This document shows, one piece after another, positions 25,146-33,883 of a stretch of 64,000 nucleotides of DNA (position 1 is the first letter of the stretch; every line of letters begins with the position of its first letter). The DNA lies in assembly GCA_965199805.1 (NCBI GenBank), contig CBDATO010000003.1:620001-684000 (forward strand), given 5' to 3'. A model generated the notes under the pieces. It was not told the origin of the DNA. It saw nothing but the letters and a program-made list of their open reading frames with translations, and did no database searches. This stretch comes from DATAZK01 sp965199805. GTDB taxonomy: Bacteria; Actinomycetota; Actinomycetes; Frankiales; Frankiaceae. Made by a program: the position numbers and the translations under genes.

Positions 25146-25682
25146 ATGCCCATGTACGGCACTGAGAACTGGCGCGGATGGTCCCGGCCCAAGGACCTGG
25201 ACGACCGCCTCGACGAACCCGCCAACTGGTGGACGAACGAACAGAGAAGCGGTGACCTGCGCGCACTTGTCCGCCTTCAACCGGCGCCGAACGGCCGCGT
25301 CGAGCTGACCGGCGTCTTCTTCGAGCGACGAGACCGCGCTCCCCTTGCCGTACGGGACATCGCCAACGCCCACATCGGCGAGCTGACGCAGGCGGCCCGG
25401 CACACCCGCGGATGGATGGTTGGCGAAACAGACAACGACATGCTGGGCCGGTTGACGACTGAACGTCCGGTGAAGCGCGCAGGCCGTGTGTCTTCGCGGG
25501 AGCATTACCAAAGGGTCTGGGAGATGTGGCTGCAGGCCCAGTCGACTGCTCCGGAGCGACCGGTCGCTTGGCTACGTGAGCGATGGCTTGACGAACGCGG
25601 AGAACAGATTCCCTGGCCGACAATGACCCGTTGGGTCGCCGTCGCCAAAGAGCGGTTCGGCGATGAGAGGACAACGAAATGA
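25146..25682 (+). CDS. Unknown protein preceding integrase
   Basis: 178 residues from ATG 25146 (MPMYGTENWRGWSRPKDLDD). A more upstream ATG (25071) exists, but it would place the promoter inside the gene. The N-terminal half is charged and strand-rich (ALVRLQPAPNGRVELTGVFF). The C-terminus (WLRERWLDERGEQIPWPTMT, RWVAVAKERFG) looks like a small helix-turn-helix. It overlaps the integrase start by 4 bp and is probably made with it; a role in recombination direction or regulation is inference. Confidence 0.65.
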   Translation: MPMYGTENWRGWSRPKDLDDRLDEPANWWTNEQRSGDLRALVRLQPAPNGRVELTGVFFERRDRAPLAVRDIANAHIGELTQAARHTRGWMVGETDNDMLGRLTTERPVKRAGRVSSREHYQRVWEMWLQAQSTAPERPVAWLRERWLDERGEQIPWPTMTRWVAVAKERFGDERTTK

Positions 25683-26830
25683 GCCAGCGAGGATCCATCC
25701 GTAAACGCGGCGCAACTTGGACGGCCTATTGGTTTGTCCGGAATGCCGACGGCGAGCGCACCCAGCGTTCCAAGGGTGGGTTCCGAACTAAGCGTGATGC
25801 GCAAACCCATCTCACTGACACGCTCGGCAAGGTGCAGGACGGCTCCTACTCGGAACCGGCCGACCGCAAGTTGACCGTCGCTGCCTACGTACGGGAGCAC
25901 TGGCTGCCCAGCCTGGACTTGCGGCCTGCAACAGTGGCTCAGTACACGCACGCCGCAGAATCGTGGATCTTGCCGCACGTTGGCGGTGAGCGCCTGGCGG
26001 GACTGACGCCCGGTCACGTGGAGCGCATGCTCGGCGTGCTTCATGTCTCGGGTGCACGGAACGGCAAGCCGCTTTCTGACCGAAGTGTGCAGGTCGCGCA
26101 TCTGGTCATAAAGATGGCGATGGAGCACGCGTTGCGTCGGGGCTACGTGCTGCGCAACCCGGTGGCTGTGGTTCCCCGACCGCGTGCAGGCCACACAGAG
26201 ATGGCTGCATGGTCGGCCGACGAGGTACGGACATTCCTGGCTTCGGTTCAGCACGACAGGCTGAGGGCCGCGTGGGTGCTGTTCCTCGCCCGTGGGCCTC
26301 GCCGCGGTGAAATTGCTGGTATGCGCTGGTCGGACCTTGACCTTGACGCCGGACGCTGGCGGATCGTCCATACCCGAATCAGTGTCGGCGGCAAGATCGT
26401 GGAGAGCCAGCCGAAGACTGCCGCGGGACGGCGCAGCATCCCGCTAGACGCTCAGCTCGTACAAGTACTGAAGGCGCATCGCACGGCCCAGGCGGCCGAG
26501 AGGTTGGCGGCTGGGCCTGGCTGGGCCAACAGTGGCTATGTCTTCGTCGACGAGATTGGCGAGCCGTACCACCCCGAAGGCTTTTCTGATCGCTGGGAAA
26601 CGGCGGTCGCCAGGGCTGGCCTGCTGCGCATCCGGCTACACGACGCCCGCCACACTGCCGCCACCCTCATGTTGAGCAACGGGACGCCTGTCAAGGTCGC
26701 GGCTGAGCTGCTTGGTCATGCCTCGACGACGATTACTCAGGAGCTCTACCAGCATGTAATGCCCGGCATGAGCGAAATGGCCGGAGAGCAACTGTCGGCA
26801 TTGATCTTTAGTCAGGCAGCGGAGAAGTAA
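25679..26830 (+). CDS. int: Tyrosine-type phage integrase
   Basis: 383 residues. An N-terminal AP2-like arm-binding part (GSIRKRGATWTAYWFVRNAD) and a SAM-like core-binding domain precede the catalytic domain. Catalytic residues appear complete: R208 (GPRRGE), K246, H321 and R324 (HDARH), H347 (LLGHAS) and Y357 (ELYQHV). It recombines the tRNA-Pro attachment site. It lies about 490 bp from attR, the usual place, and both ends of the element have candidate arm sites. Confidence 0.96.
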   Translation: MSQRGSIRKRGATWTAYWFVRNADGERTQRSKGGFRTKRDAQTHLTDTLGKVQDGSYSEPADRKLTVAAYVREHWLPSLDLRPATVAQYTHAAESWILPHVGGERLAGLTPGHVERMLGVLHVSGARNGKPLSDRSVQVAHLVIKMAMEHALRRGYVLRNPVAVVPRPRAGHTEMAAWSADEVRTFLASVQHDRLRAAWVLFLARGPRRGEIAGMRWSDLDLDAGRWRIVHTRISVGGKIVESQPKTAAGRRSIPLDAQLVQVLKAHRTAQAAERLAAGPGWANSGYVFVDEIGEPYHPEGFSDRWETAVARAGLLRIRLHDARHTAATLMLSNGTPVKVAAELLGHASTTITQELYQHVMPGMSEMAGEQLSALIFSQAAEK

Positions 26831-27207
26831 CTCACGTCCCGAGGCTGACCCGCCATCAGCGGATTCGCCCAATGAGACACGGACGTGGCAAACGGGCGAG
26901 CGTCTGTGACCACGAGATAGCAGGGCGGTCCGGCGAAGATGGCGAGCACCTTAGCGGGATCACGAAGGTTCTCAGTGACGTCAACCTTGCGTCCACCTCG
27001 GGTTCGCTTGCGCGTCGACTCGCCCGTCAGGGTCTGACCCACGGTTGCTGTCCACACTTCGCCGTCATGGAGCCAGGTGATCGAGGCAATCCGCCGGTCA
27101 ACCGGTTGGGAGTGCGCGCCGGCGAACTTCGCCAACTCGGCGTAGACGGTCTCGGAGGTGTATCCCGGAGGAACGACCGACTCGGGCACAAAAAAGTCGC
27201 TGCTCAT
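26812..27207 (-). CDS. Unknown protein between integrase and attR
   Basis: 131 residues, GTG-type start at 27207 region reading MSSDFFVPESVVPPGYTSET. It is convergent with the integrase and overlaps its 3' end by 19 bp (26812-26830). The protein has a balanced, soluble composition with strands (ASITWLHDGEVWTATVGQTL; CYLVVTDARPF). No family recognised. Its position next to the attachment site makes it accessory cargo by analogy with other integrated elements. Confidence 0.6.
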   Translation of the reverse strand: MSSDFFVPESVVPPGYTSETVYAELAKFAGAHSQPVDRRIASITWLHDGEVWTATVGQTLTGESTRKRTRGGRKVDVTENLRDPAKVLAIFAGPPCYLVVTDARPFATSVSHWANPLMAGQPRDVSYFSAA

Positions 27208-27241
27208 TGGGACCTGCCTTACGGACTACCCCAGGAGGGAT

Positions 27242-27259
27242 GTTGACAAGCCGTTGACA
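27242..27259. repeat. GTTGACA pair, candidate integrase arm sites (right)
   Basis: GTTGACAAGCCGTTGACA, two direct copies 11 bp apart and about 60 bp inside attR. The arrangement mirrors the pair at 14941-14959 near attL. The matching occurrence at both ends, outside any coding region, supports integrase or accessory-factor binding. Confidence 0.55.
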
Positions 27260-27318
27260 CGCTTCGTCCCGACGACCCCGCCGGACTCGTCTTGAACCTC
27301 TATGACCTGCATGAATAC

Positions 27319-27394
<76 letters not shown>

Positions 27395-27484
27395 TACGGG
27401 CGAGATTAGCAGTCGCGCCCGGCCTCCGCGGGCGCCGACACCTGGATACCGTCGGCTCGGCCGCTTGCCGACCAAGGAGCTCGT

Positions 27485-28894
27485 ATGACTGCCCGCGGCG
27501 ACGCATACCGATCCGTCCTGCAGCTCGCCGCCGACGAGGCGCTGCGCTGGCTGGACGACCTGCCCGAGCGCCCGGTCGGCCCGCGGGTCTCGCCGGACCA
27601 GATGCTCGAGGCCGTCGGCGGGCCGCTGCCCGAGCACGGCACCGACGCCGGCACGGTCGTCGCCGAGCTCGCCGCGCAGGCGGAGCCGGGGCTGATCGCC
27701 AGTCAGTCGGGCCGGTTCTTCGGCTGGGTGATGGGCGGTACGTATCCCGCGGCGCTCGGCGCCGACTGGCTGGTCAGCGCGTGGGATCAGAACGCGGTCA
27801 TGCGCCAGGCCATGCCGGCCGTGACGGCGCTGGAGGAGACCGCCGCCGGGTGGCTGCTCGACCTGCTCGGGCTGCCGGGGACGGCCGGGGTCGGGTTCGT
27901 CACCGGGGCGACGATGGCGAACTTCACCTGCCTCGCAGCGGCTCGCGTCGCCGTGCTGGAGCGGGTCGGATGGGACGTGAACGCCGATGGGCTGAGCGGT
28001 GCCCCGCGGGTGCACGTGCTGGTCGGCGAGGAGCGTCACGGCACCATCGACCTCGCGCTGCGCTACCTCGGGCTCGGGCGGCCCACCCTGGTCGCGGCAG
28101 ACGGTCAGGGCCGGATCCTCCCGGAGGCCCTGGAGGCTGCGTTCGAGGCCGTACCGGACGGGGCGCCGGTGATCGTGTGCCTGCAGGCCGGCAACCTGCA
28201 TTCCGGCGCGTTCGATCCCTTCGAGCCCGCCATCGCCGCTGCGCACGCCCGCGGCGCGTGGGTCCACGTGGACGGGGCGTTCGGGCTCTGGGCGGCCGCG
28301 TCCAGCAGGCCGGAGCTGACCACGGGTGTCGCAGCGGCGGACTCGTGGACCACCGACGCGCACAAGACGCTGAACGTGCCGTACGACAGCGGCGTCGCCG
28401 TCGTACGTGATGCGGTCGCGATGCGGACGGCCTTCGCACTGGCGGCCAGCTACCTGGTGACGGACGGCAAGGGCCCGGGCGATCCCATCGAGCGCACGCC
28501 GGAATTCTCCCGCCGCGCCCGGGGCGTGCCGGTGTACGCGGTGCTCCGCGCGCTCGGACGCGACGGCGTACGCGATCTGCTCGACCGGCTGATGCGGCAC
28601 GCCGGCACGATCACCGAGGGCGTGGCGGCCATCCCCGGCGCGCAGGTGCTGAACGAGGTCGGCTACACCCAGATCTGCGTGGCGTTCGACGACGACGACA
28701 CCACCCGCGCAATCACGGAGGAGCTCATCGCCGGCGGCGAGGTGTGGATGTCGGGCTCGCAGTGGCGCGGCCGGGCGGTGGTGCGCATCTCCGTCAGCAA
28801 CTGGTCGACCGACGACGAGGACGTCCGCAGGGCCGTCGCGGCCGTGCGTACGGCGGCCGGGAAGGTGCGCAACGCGACGACATCACCCGTTTGA
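27485..28894 (+). CDS. PLP-dependent group II decarboxylase family
   Basis: 469 residues; AAGGAG lies five bases before the ATG. Fold type I pyridoxal-phosphate enzyme: GFVTGATMANFTCLAAAR near residue 140 for phosphate binding, the HVDGAFG aspartate motif, and DSWTTDAHKTLNVPYD with the cofactor-binding lysine. This matches the aromatic-amino-acid/glutamate decarboxylase superfamily found widely in Actinobacteria as 'aspartate aminotransferase family' proteins. The substrate amino acid cannot be told. It is the first chromosomal gene right of the element. Confidence 0.88.
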   Translation: MTARGDAYRSVLQLAADEALRWLDDLPERPVGPRVSPDQMLEAVGGPLPEHGTDAGTVVAELAAQAEPGLIASQSGRFFGWVMGGTYPAALGADWLVSAWDQNAVMRQAMPAVTALEETAAGWLLDLLGLPGTAGVGFVTGATMANFTCLAAARVAVLERVGWDVNADGLSGAPRVHVLVGEERHGTIDLALRYLGLGRPTLVAADGQGRILPEALEAAFEAVPDGAPVIVCLQAGNLHSGAFDPFEPAIAAAHARGAWVHVDGAFGLWAAASSRPELTTGVAAADSWTTDAHKTLNVPYDSGVAVVRDAVAMRTAFALAASYLVTDGKGPGDPIERTPEFSRRARGVPVYAVLRALGRDGVRDLLDRLMRHAGTITEGVAAIPGAQVLNEVGYTQICVAFDDDDTTRAITEELIAGGEVWMSGSQWRGRAVVRISVSNWSTDDEDVRRAVAAVRTAAGKVRNATTSPV

Positions 28895-28967
28895 GTCGCT
28901 GTGAGGTCCGCAGGTTGCCCGCAGATGGGTGGCCGATGTGTTGCACTGGAACGACAGATCAACTGTC

Positions 28968-29927
28968 ATGACCCAGCGCTCGCCGGAGGATTGTTTGAGC
29001 CCGATCCCGGTTCTCTACCTCGCGGGCTCCGGCCGCTGCGGCTCGACCCTGCTCTCGCGGCTGCTGGAGCTGCAGCCCGGATACCGGGCGGTCGGCGAGA
29101 CCCGGTACGCGGGTGATGCCGAAACCTGGCAGCTCACCTGCGGCTGCGGGCGGCGCCACCGCGACTGCAAGCTCTGGGGCCCGCTGATCAGTCAGTGGTC
29201 CGACCGCGAGCGGCTCACGGCCTGGAACGACGCCAACCGCGCCGGCCAGCTCGACCAGATGCGTGGCTTCGCGGCTCCCGGCCGACCGTCCGCGCGCATC
29301 ACCGACGGGCTGGGCGTGGTGCGCGACGTCTTCGAGACGCTCGGCGCCGACGGCCGGGTCGTGGTCGACGAGTCCAAGACCCCGTGGCTCGGCTACCTGC
29401 TCGCCAACCAGCCGTGGGCCGACGTGCGCTTCGTCGAGCTCGTGCGCGACCCGCGCGAGGTCCTCGGATCGTGGCAGCAGGAGAAGGACTACCTGGAGGC
29501 CAGCCCCCGCGAGACGATGGCGAAGCACTGGCTGCGCACGTGCCTGACCGCCGAGGTGGTCCGCAAGCGCACCGGCGCCCCGTGGCTGCGCACGTCGTAC
29601 GCCCGGCTGGCCGGTGACCCGGTCGGGGTGCTCGGCGACATCCTGGCCGGGCCCGTCGCCGGGCTCGCAGCGTCCCCCACCGGCGTCGCGTTCGACAACG
29701 CCCCGGTCAACCACCTGTACCTGTCCAACCCGGACAAGCTGCGCCGCGGGCCCGACGAGGTCCGTCCGCCGCGAGCGAGGTCGGACCCGGCCGGCACGCC
29801 CGGCCACTGGGAGCGCGCCGCGATCCGCTACTGGGAGCGCTGGCTGTCGCCCCGCACCGAGCTCGACGCCGGCTTCCGGCCGTTCGAGGTCACCGTTCCG
29901 GCCACGATGTCGGTCGCGTCCCGCTGA
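28968..29927 (+). CDS. Sulfotransferase-family protein
   Basis: 319 residues from ATG 28968; a GTG at 28929 would add 13. The 5'-phosphosulfate loop is YLAGSGRCGSTLLSRLLE near the N-terminus, and VELVRDPREVLGSWQQEKDY gives the 3'-phosphate-binding strand-loop. Members transfer sulfate from PAPS to carbohydrates or other acceptors. A paired-cysteine insertion (LTCGCGRRHRDCKLWG) is characteristic of a bacterial subgroup. The acceptor is unknown. Confidence 0.88.
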   Translation: MTQRSPEDCLSPIPVLYLAGSGRCGSTLLSRLLELQPGYRAVGETRYAGDAETWQLTCGCGRRHRDCKLWGPLISQWSDRERLTAWNDANRAGQLDQMRGFAAPGRPSARITDGLGVVRDVFETLGADGRVVVDESKTPWLGYLLANQPWADVRFVELVRDPREVLGSWQQEKDYLEASPRETMAKHWLRTCLTAEVVRKRTGAPWLRTSYARLAGDPVGVLGDILAGPVAGLAASPTGVAFDNAPVNHLYLSNPDKLRRGPDEVRPPRARSDPAGTPGHWERAAIRYWERWLSPRTELDAGFRPFEVTVPATMSVASR

Positions 29928-29941
29928 TCAGCGGGACGAGT

Positions 29942-31345
29942 TCACTTCTTGTCCTTCTTGTCCTTGCTACGCACCCGCACCGACACCTCGATCGGCGTGC
30001 CGATGAAGCCGAAGTCCTCGCGCAGCCGCCGCTCGAGGAAGCGCCGGTAACCGGCTTCCAGGAAGCCGCTGCTGAACACCACGAATCGCGGCGGGCGGAT
30101 GTCGGCCTGCGTCGCGAACAGCACCTTCGGCAGCTTGCCCCCGCGTGACGGCGGCGGCGTGGCGGCGACGACCTCACCCAGCCATGCGTTGAGCCGCCCG
30201 GTCGGCACGCGCGTCTCCCAGCCGTTGAGCGCGGTGCGCAGCGCGACGGCGAGCTTGTCGACCGACCGGCCGGTCAGCGCCGAGACGTTGACCCGCGGGG
30301 CCCAGGTGATCCGGCTGAGGTCGCGCTCGATCTCGCGCTCGAGGTCGTAGCGGCGGTCCTCGTCGACGAGATCCCACTTGTTGAACGCGATGACGATCGC
30401 CCGGCCGGCTTCGACAGCGAGCGTGAGGATGCGCTGGTCCTGCTCGGTCAGCCGCTCCCCCGCGTCCAGCAGGACGAGCGCGACCTCCGCCGACCGCAGC
30501 GCCGTCTCGGTACGCAAGGAGGAGTAGTACTCGGCGCCGGCGGCCTCGCGGACGCGGCGACGCAGGCCCGCCGTGTCGACGAAGCGCCAGACCTCGCCGC
30601 CCACCTGCACCATCGAGTCGACGGGATCGCGGGTGGTGCCGGCCTCGGCGTCGACGACCGACCGCTGCTCGCCGGCGAGCCGGTTGAGCAGCGAGGACTT
30701 GCCGACGTTGGGCTTGCCGAGCAGCGCGACCCGGCGCGGGCCGGCGGCCTCGCCGTCGATGATCAGTGGCGCCGGTGACGGGAGCGCGGCGAGCACCGCG
30801 TCCAGCAGGTCACCGCTGCCGCGGCCGTGCAGGGCGGAGACCGCGTACGGCTCGCCCAGCCCGAGCGACCAGAGCGACGTGACGTCGGACTCGAGCCGGT
30901 CGTCGTCGACCTTGTTGGCGGTGAGGACCACGGGCGTCTTCGAGCGCTGCAGCACCCGGGCGACCGCCTCGTCGGCGTCGGTGGCACCGACGGCCCCGTC
31001 GAGGACGAAGAGCACGACGTCAGCAAGGCCCACGGCGATCTGGGCCTGCTCGGCGACGGCGGCAGCGAGGCCGCGCGCCGAGGGTTCCCAGCCTCCGGTG
31101 TCGACGAGCGTGAAGCGGCGGCCGTTCCAGGTGGCGTCGTAGGCAACCCGGTCACGGGTCACACCGGGCTTGTCCTCGACGACCGCAGCCCGGCGCCCGA
31201 GGATCCGATTGACCAGCGTGGACTTGCCGACGTTGGGCCGGCCGACCACCGCGACGACGGGCAGGGGTACGGACGGGCCCGGGTCGGCTGCCTCGTCGGC
31301 GTCGTCCGAGCTGTCGAAGCCGTCAAACTCGTAGTCGTCAGCCAT
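29942..31345 (-). CDS. der: Ribosome-assembly GTPase Der (EngA)
   Basis: 467 residues from ATG 31345; an in-frame ATG at 31360 is also possible. Two tandem GTPase domains, each with P-loop GRPNVGKST or GKPNVGKSS, DTGG or DTAG and NKVD or NKWD, then the C-terminal KH-like domain. An acidic N-terminal extension (DDYEFDGFDSSDDADEA) is usual in Actinobacteria. Der is essential for 50S maturation. It overlaps the acyltransferase gene by 8 bp and ends the housekeeping cluster. Confidence 0.97.
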   Translation of the reverse strand: MADDYEFDGFDSSDDADEAADPGPSVPLPVVAVVGRPNVGKSTLVNRILGRRAAVVEDKPGVTRDRVAYDATWNGRRFTLVDTGGWEPSARGLAAAVAEQAQIAVGLADVVLFVLDGAVGATDADEAVARVLQRSKTPVVLTANKVDDDRLESDVTSLWSLGLGEPYAVSALHGRGSGDLLDAVLAALPSPAPLIIDGEAAGPRRVALLGKPNVGKSSLLNRLAGEQRSVVDAEAGTTRDPVDSMVQVGGEVWRFVDTAGLRRRVREAAGAEYYSSLRTETALRSAEVALVLLDAGERLTEQDQRILTLAVEAGRAIVIAFNKWDLVDEDRRYDLEREIERDLSRITWAPRVNVSALTGRSVDKLAVALRTALNGWETRVPTGRLNAWLGEVVAATPPPSRGGKLPKVLFATQADIRPPRFVVFSSGFLEAGYRRFLERRLREDFGFIGTPIEVSVRVRSKDKKDKK

Positions 31346-31982
31346 GGGTGGCCCGCGCATCGGCCAGGTGGGTCACCAGGTGCTGGCGGATCTCCTCGCT
31401 GACGGCCTTGAGCGCCGTGCGCGAGCGGGGATTCTCCGGGATGGTGATGTCGAAAGGCTTGCCGAACACGACAGTCACCGGCTTGTGGTTGGGGAACCTG
31501 GCGCCCTTGGGCAGCGCTTCCGCGGTGCCGAGGCAGGCCACCGGCAGGATGCTGGCCCGCGAGCGGACGGCGATCCAGGCGACCCCGTCGTGAACGGACT
31601 CGAGCTCGCCGGTGCCGCGGGTGCCTTCGGGGAACATGCCGAGCACACCGCCTTCTTCGAGCACCTTGAGTGAGGCCTGCAACGCGGTGCGGTCAGGACG
31701 CGACCGGTCGATGGGGATCTGCCCGATGAGGTGCAGGAACGTGCCGAGCTTGCCCTTGTACGTCTCGACCTTGGTCAGGCAGCGGACGATACGGGGGCAC
31801 TCGGCGACGACGAGCGGGCCGTCGGCCCACGAGGAGTGGTTGCCCGCCACGATGAGCGGGCCCTGCGCCGGCACGAGCTCGCGCCCGACGGAGCGCACCC
31901 GCATGATCGGGCCGTGCAGGAACGGCCGCACGATCCCGCGCGACACCAGCATGACCCGCCGGTTGAACGGCGGCGGGGTCAC
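31338..31982 (-). CDS. plsC: 1-acylglycerol-3-phosphate acyltransferase
   Basis: 214 residues. NHSSWAD gives the HX4D catalytic motif, and MFPEGTRG is the glycerol-phosphate-binding motif of PlsC enzymes. It acylates lysophosphatidate in phospholipid synthesis, at the membrane. Overlaps cmk by 4 bp; the cmk-plsC-der order is known in Actinobacteria. Confidence 0.92.
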   Translation of the reverse strand: MTPPPFNRRVMLVSRGIVRPFLHGPIMRVRSVGRELVPAQGPLIVAGNHSSWADGPLVVAECPRIVRCLTKVETYKGKLGTFLHLIGQIPIDRSRPDRTALQASLKVLEEGGVLGMFPEGTRGTGELESVHDGVAWIAVRSRASILPVACLGTAEALPKGARFPNHKPVTVVFGKPFDITIPENPRSRTALKAVSEEIRQHLVTHLADARATHG

Positions 31983-32680
31983 GTCAACGCCTGCGGCAGA
32001 TCGACCCCGACCCGGGTCACGGCTTCGGCGACGATGAGATCGACGACACCCTCGGCCGTCAGGTCGGTCGAGTCGACCACGACCGCGTCGGGGGCCTGCA
32101 CCAGCGGGCTGGCGGACCGGCCGCTGTCGAGGGCGTCACGGCGGCCGAGCTCGGCCATCGTCTGGGCCACCGCGTCGTCGCCGGGCTCGCCGATCTCGGC
32201 GCTGCGGCGCCGGGCCCGCTCGGCGGTGGACGCGGTGAGGAAGACCTTGAGCGAGGCGTCGGGGGCGACCACGGTGCCGATGTCACGGCCCTCGACGACG
32301 ATCCCGACCGGAGCGGCGGCGATGATGGCGCGCTGCTGCTCGACGAGCCGGTGACGAACGGCGTCCACAGCCGAGACGACGCTGACCGCGCTGGTCACAG
32401 GCCGGCTGCGGATGGGAGCGGACACGTCGGCGCCGTCCACCTCGATGGACGGGGCGTCGGGGTCGGTGCCGACGGTGAGCACGGCGCGCTCGCTCAGCTC
32501 GGTCAGCACGGCGGCGTCCTCGATGTCGAGCCGCCGCTCGAGCGCGAGCCACGTGACCGCGCGGTACATCGCGCCGGTGTCGAGGTAGCGCCAGCCGAGC
32601 CGACGCGCGACACCGCGGGCGACGGTGCTCTTGCCCGACCCGCCGGGGCCGTCGACGGCGACGACCAACGGGTCACTCAC
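31979..32680 (-). CDS. cmk: Cytidylate kinase
   Basis: 233 residues, with P-loop DGPGGSGKST at the N-terminus, the CMP-site motif YLDTGAMYRA and EGRDIGTVV, then the lid RARRRSAE. Phosphorylates CMP and dCMP with ATP. Usual length for the family. About 90 bp separate it from tyrA, enough for its own promoter. Confidence 0.96.
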   Translation of the reverse strand: MSDPLVVAVDGPGGSGKSTVARGVARRLGWRYLDTGAMYRAVTWLALERRLDIEDAAVLTELSERAVLTVGTDPDAPSIEVDGADVSAPIRSRPVTSAVSVVSAVDAVRHRLVEQQRAIIAAAPVGIVVEGRDIGTVVAPDASLKVFLTASTAERARRRSAEIGEPGDDAVAQTMAELGRRDALDSGRSASPLVQAPDAVVVDSTDLTAEGVVDLIVAEAVTRVGVDLPQALT

Positions 32681-32770
32681 TGCGGCTCCTTCTCAGGTCC
32701 GGATGTCACGGCTGCTGCCGGGCGGATGTCTTGCGCGTTCGGGCTCGGCACAGGCTATCCGCTCACCCGA

Positions 32771-33856
32771 TCAGTCGCGTTGGTACGCCCGCCAGCCGGC
32801 CTCGCGCAGCAGCTCGGTGAGCGGCGTGGCCAGATCGGGCAGCACCGCCAGCTCGGCGACACCCTGACGCAGCTCGTGGCTGTGGTCGAGCCGGACGTCC
32901 TCGACGTTGATCGACCAGGTGCCGACGGCGTCGAACAGCCGCGCCAGCTCGCCGGCCCGGTCCGGCACGACGACGCCGACCCACGCCCAGACCGGGAGCG
33001 CCTGGCCCACCTTCATGGGCAGCCGCAGCCGGCCGGTGCGGCCGGCGCCCAGCAGGGCGTTCACGGCGGCGTACACCTCGTCGGAGCTGCCCGTACGCAG
33101 CGTCGCCGCCAGCCCGCCGAGGGCTCCGGCCAGCTGCTCGATGCCGTGGGCCACCGGCTCCCGGTTGCCCTCGAGGATCGACGCCCACAACCCGGGGTCG
33201 CTGTCGGCAAGCCGGGTGGTGTCGCGCAACCCGCTGCCGGCCAGGCGCAGCTCCCCGTCGGTCAGGCCGTCGGCGGCCTCGGCGGCGAGTGCACTCGCCA
33301 CGACCTGCGGCAGGTGCGACAGCCGCGCCATCAGCTGGTCGTGGCGCACCGGGTCGAGGGTGACCGTCGATGCGCCGCACAGGCTGGCGACGAGGCCGGC
33401 CGCGTGCAGCGCCGCTGCCCCCGTCTCGGGCACCGGGCACAGCGCCCACGACCGGTCGCGGAAGAGGTCCAGCTGCGCCGCCACCGCGCCGCCACGCTCG
33501 CGGCCGGCGACCGGGTGGGCCGGGCAGAAGGCGGCGAGGTCGCAGCCGAGCTGACGGGCCTCGTCGACCACCTGCTCCTTGACGCTCGCCACGTCGCTCG
33601 CCGTGACGGCCAGGCCGTTGCGCTGCACGTCGGCGAGCACCTCGGCGACGGCGTGCGGCGGCACCGCGATGACCACGTGGTCGACGCGCTCGCCCTCCTG
33701 CCAGAGCCGGCCGGCCCGCCGGGCGGCGGCCACCCGCGCCTGGTCGGGATCACGGTCGCGCAGCAGGACGTCGACCCCGGCAGCGGTCAGCGCCATCCCG
33801 ACGCTGGCCCCGATGAGCCCCGCGCCGATGACCCCTACCGTTCCGAGCCCGTCCAC
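32771..33856 (-). CDS. tyrA: Prephenate dehydrogenase
   Basis: 361 residues, GTG start. The NAD-binding Rossmann motif is VGVIGAGLIGASVGMAL; CPAHPVAGRERGG carries the catalytic histidine region and substrate site. A C-terminal ACT-like domain (WAWVGVVVPDRAGELARLFD) probably gives feedback control by tyrosine. Makes 4-hydroxyphenylpyruvate for tyrosine synthesis. Confidence 0.93.
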   Translation of the reverse strand: MDGLGTVGVIGAGLIGASVGMALTAAGVDVLLRDRDPDQARVAAARRAGRLWQEGERVDHVVIAVPPHAVAEVLADVQRNGLAVTASDVASVKEQVVDEARQLGCDLAAFCPAHPVAGRERGGAVAAQLDLFRDRSWALCPVPETGAAALHAAGLVASLCGASTVTLDPVRHDQLMARLSHLPQVVASALAAEAADGLTDGELRLAGSGLRDTTRLADSDPGLWASILEGNREPVAHGIEQLAGALGGLAATLRTGSSDEVYAAVNALLGAGRTGRLRLPMKVGQALPVWAWVGVVVPDRAGELARLFDAVGTWSINVEDVRLDHSHELRQGVAELAVLPDLATPLTELLREAGWRAYQRD

Positions 33857-33883
33857 GGCGAGCCAACCTACCGATGCGCCGGG

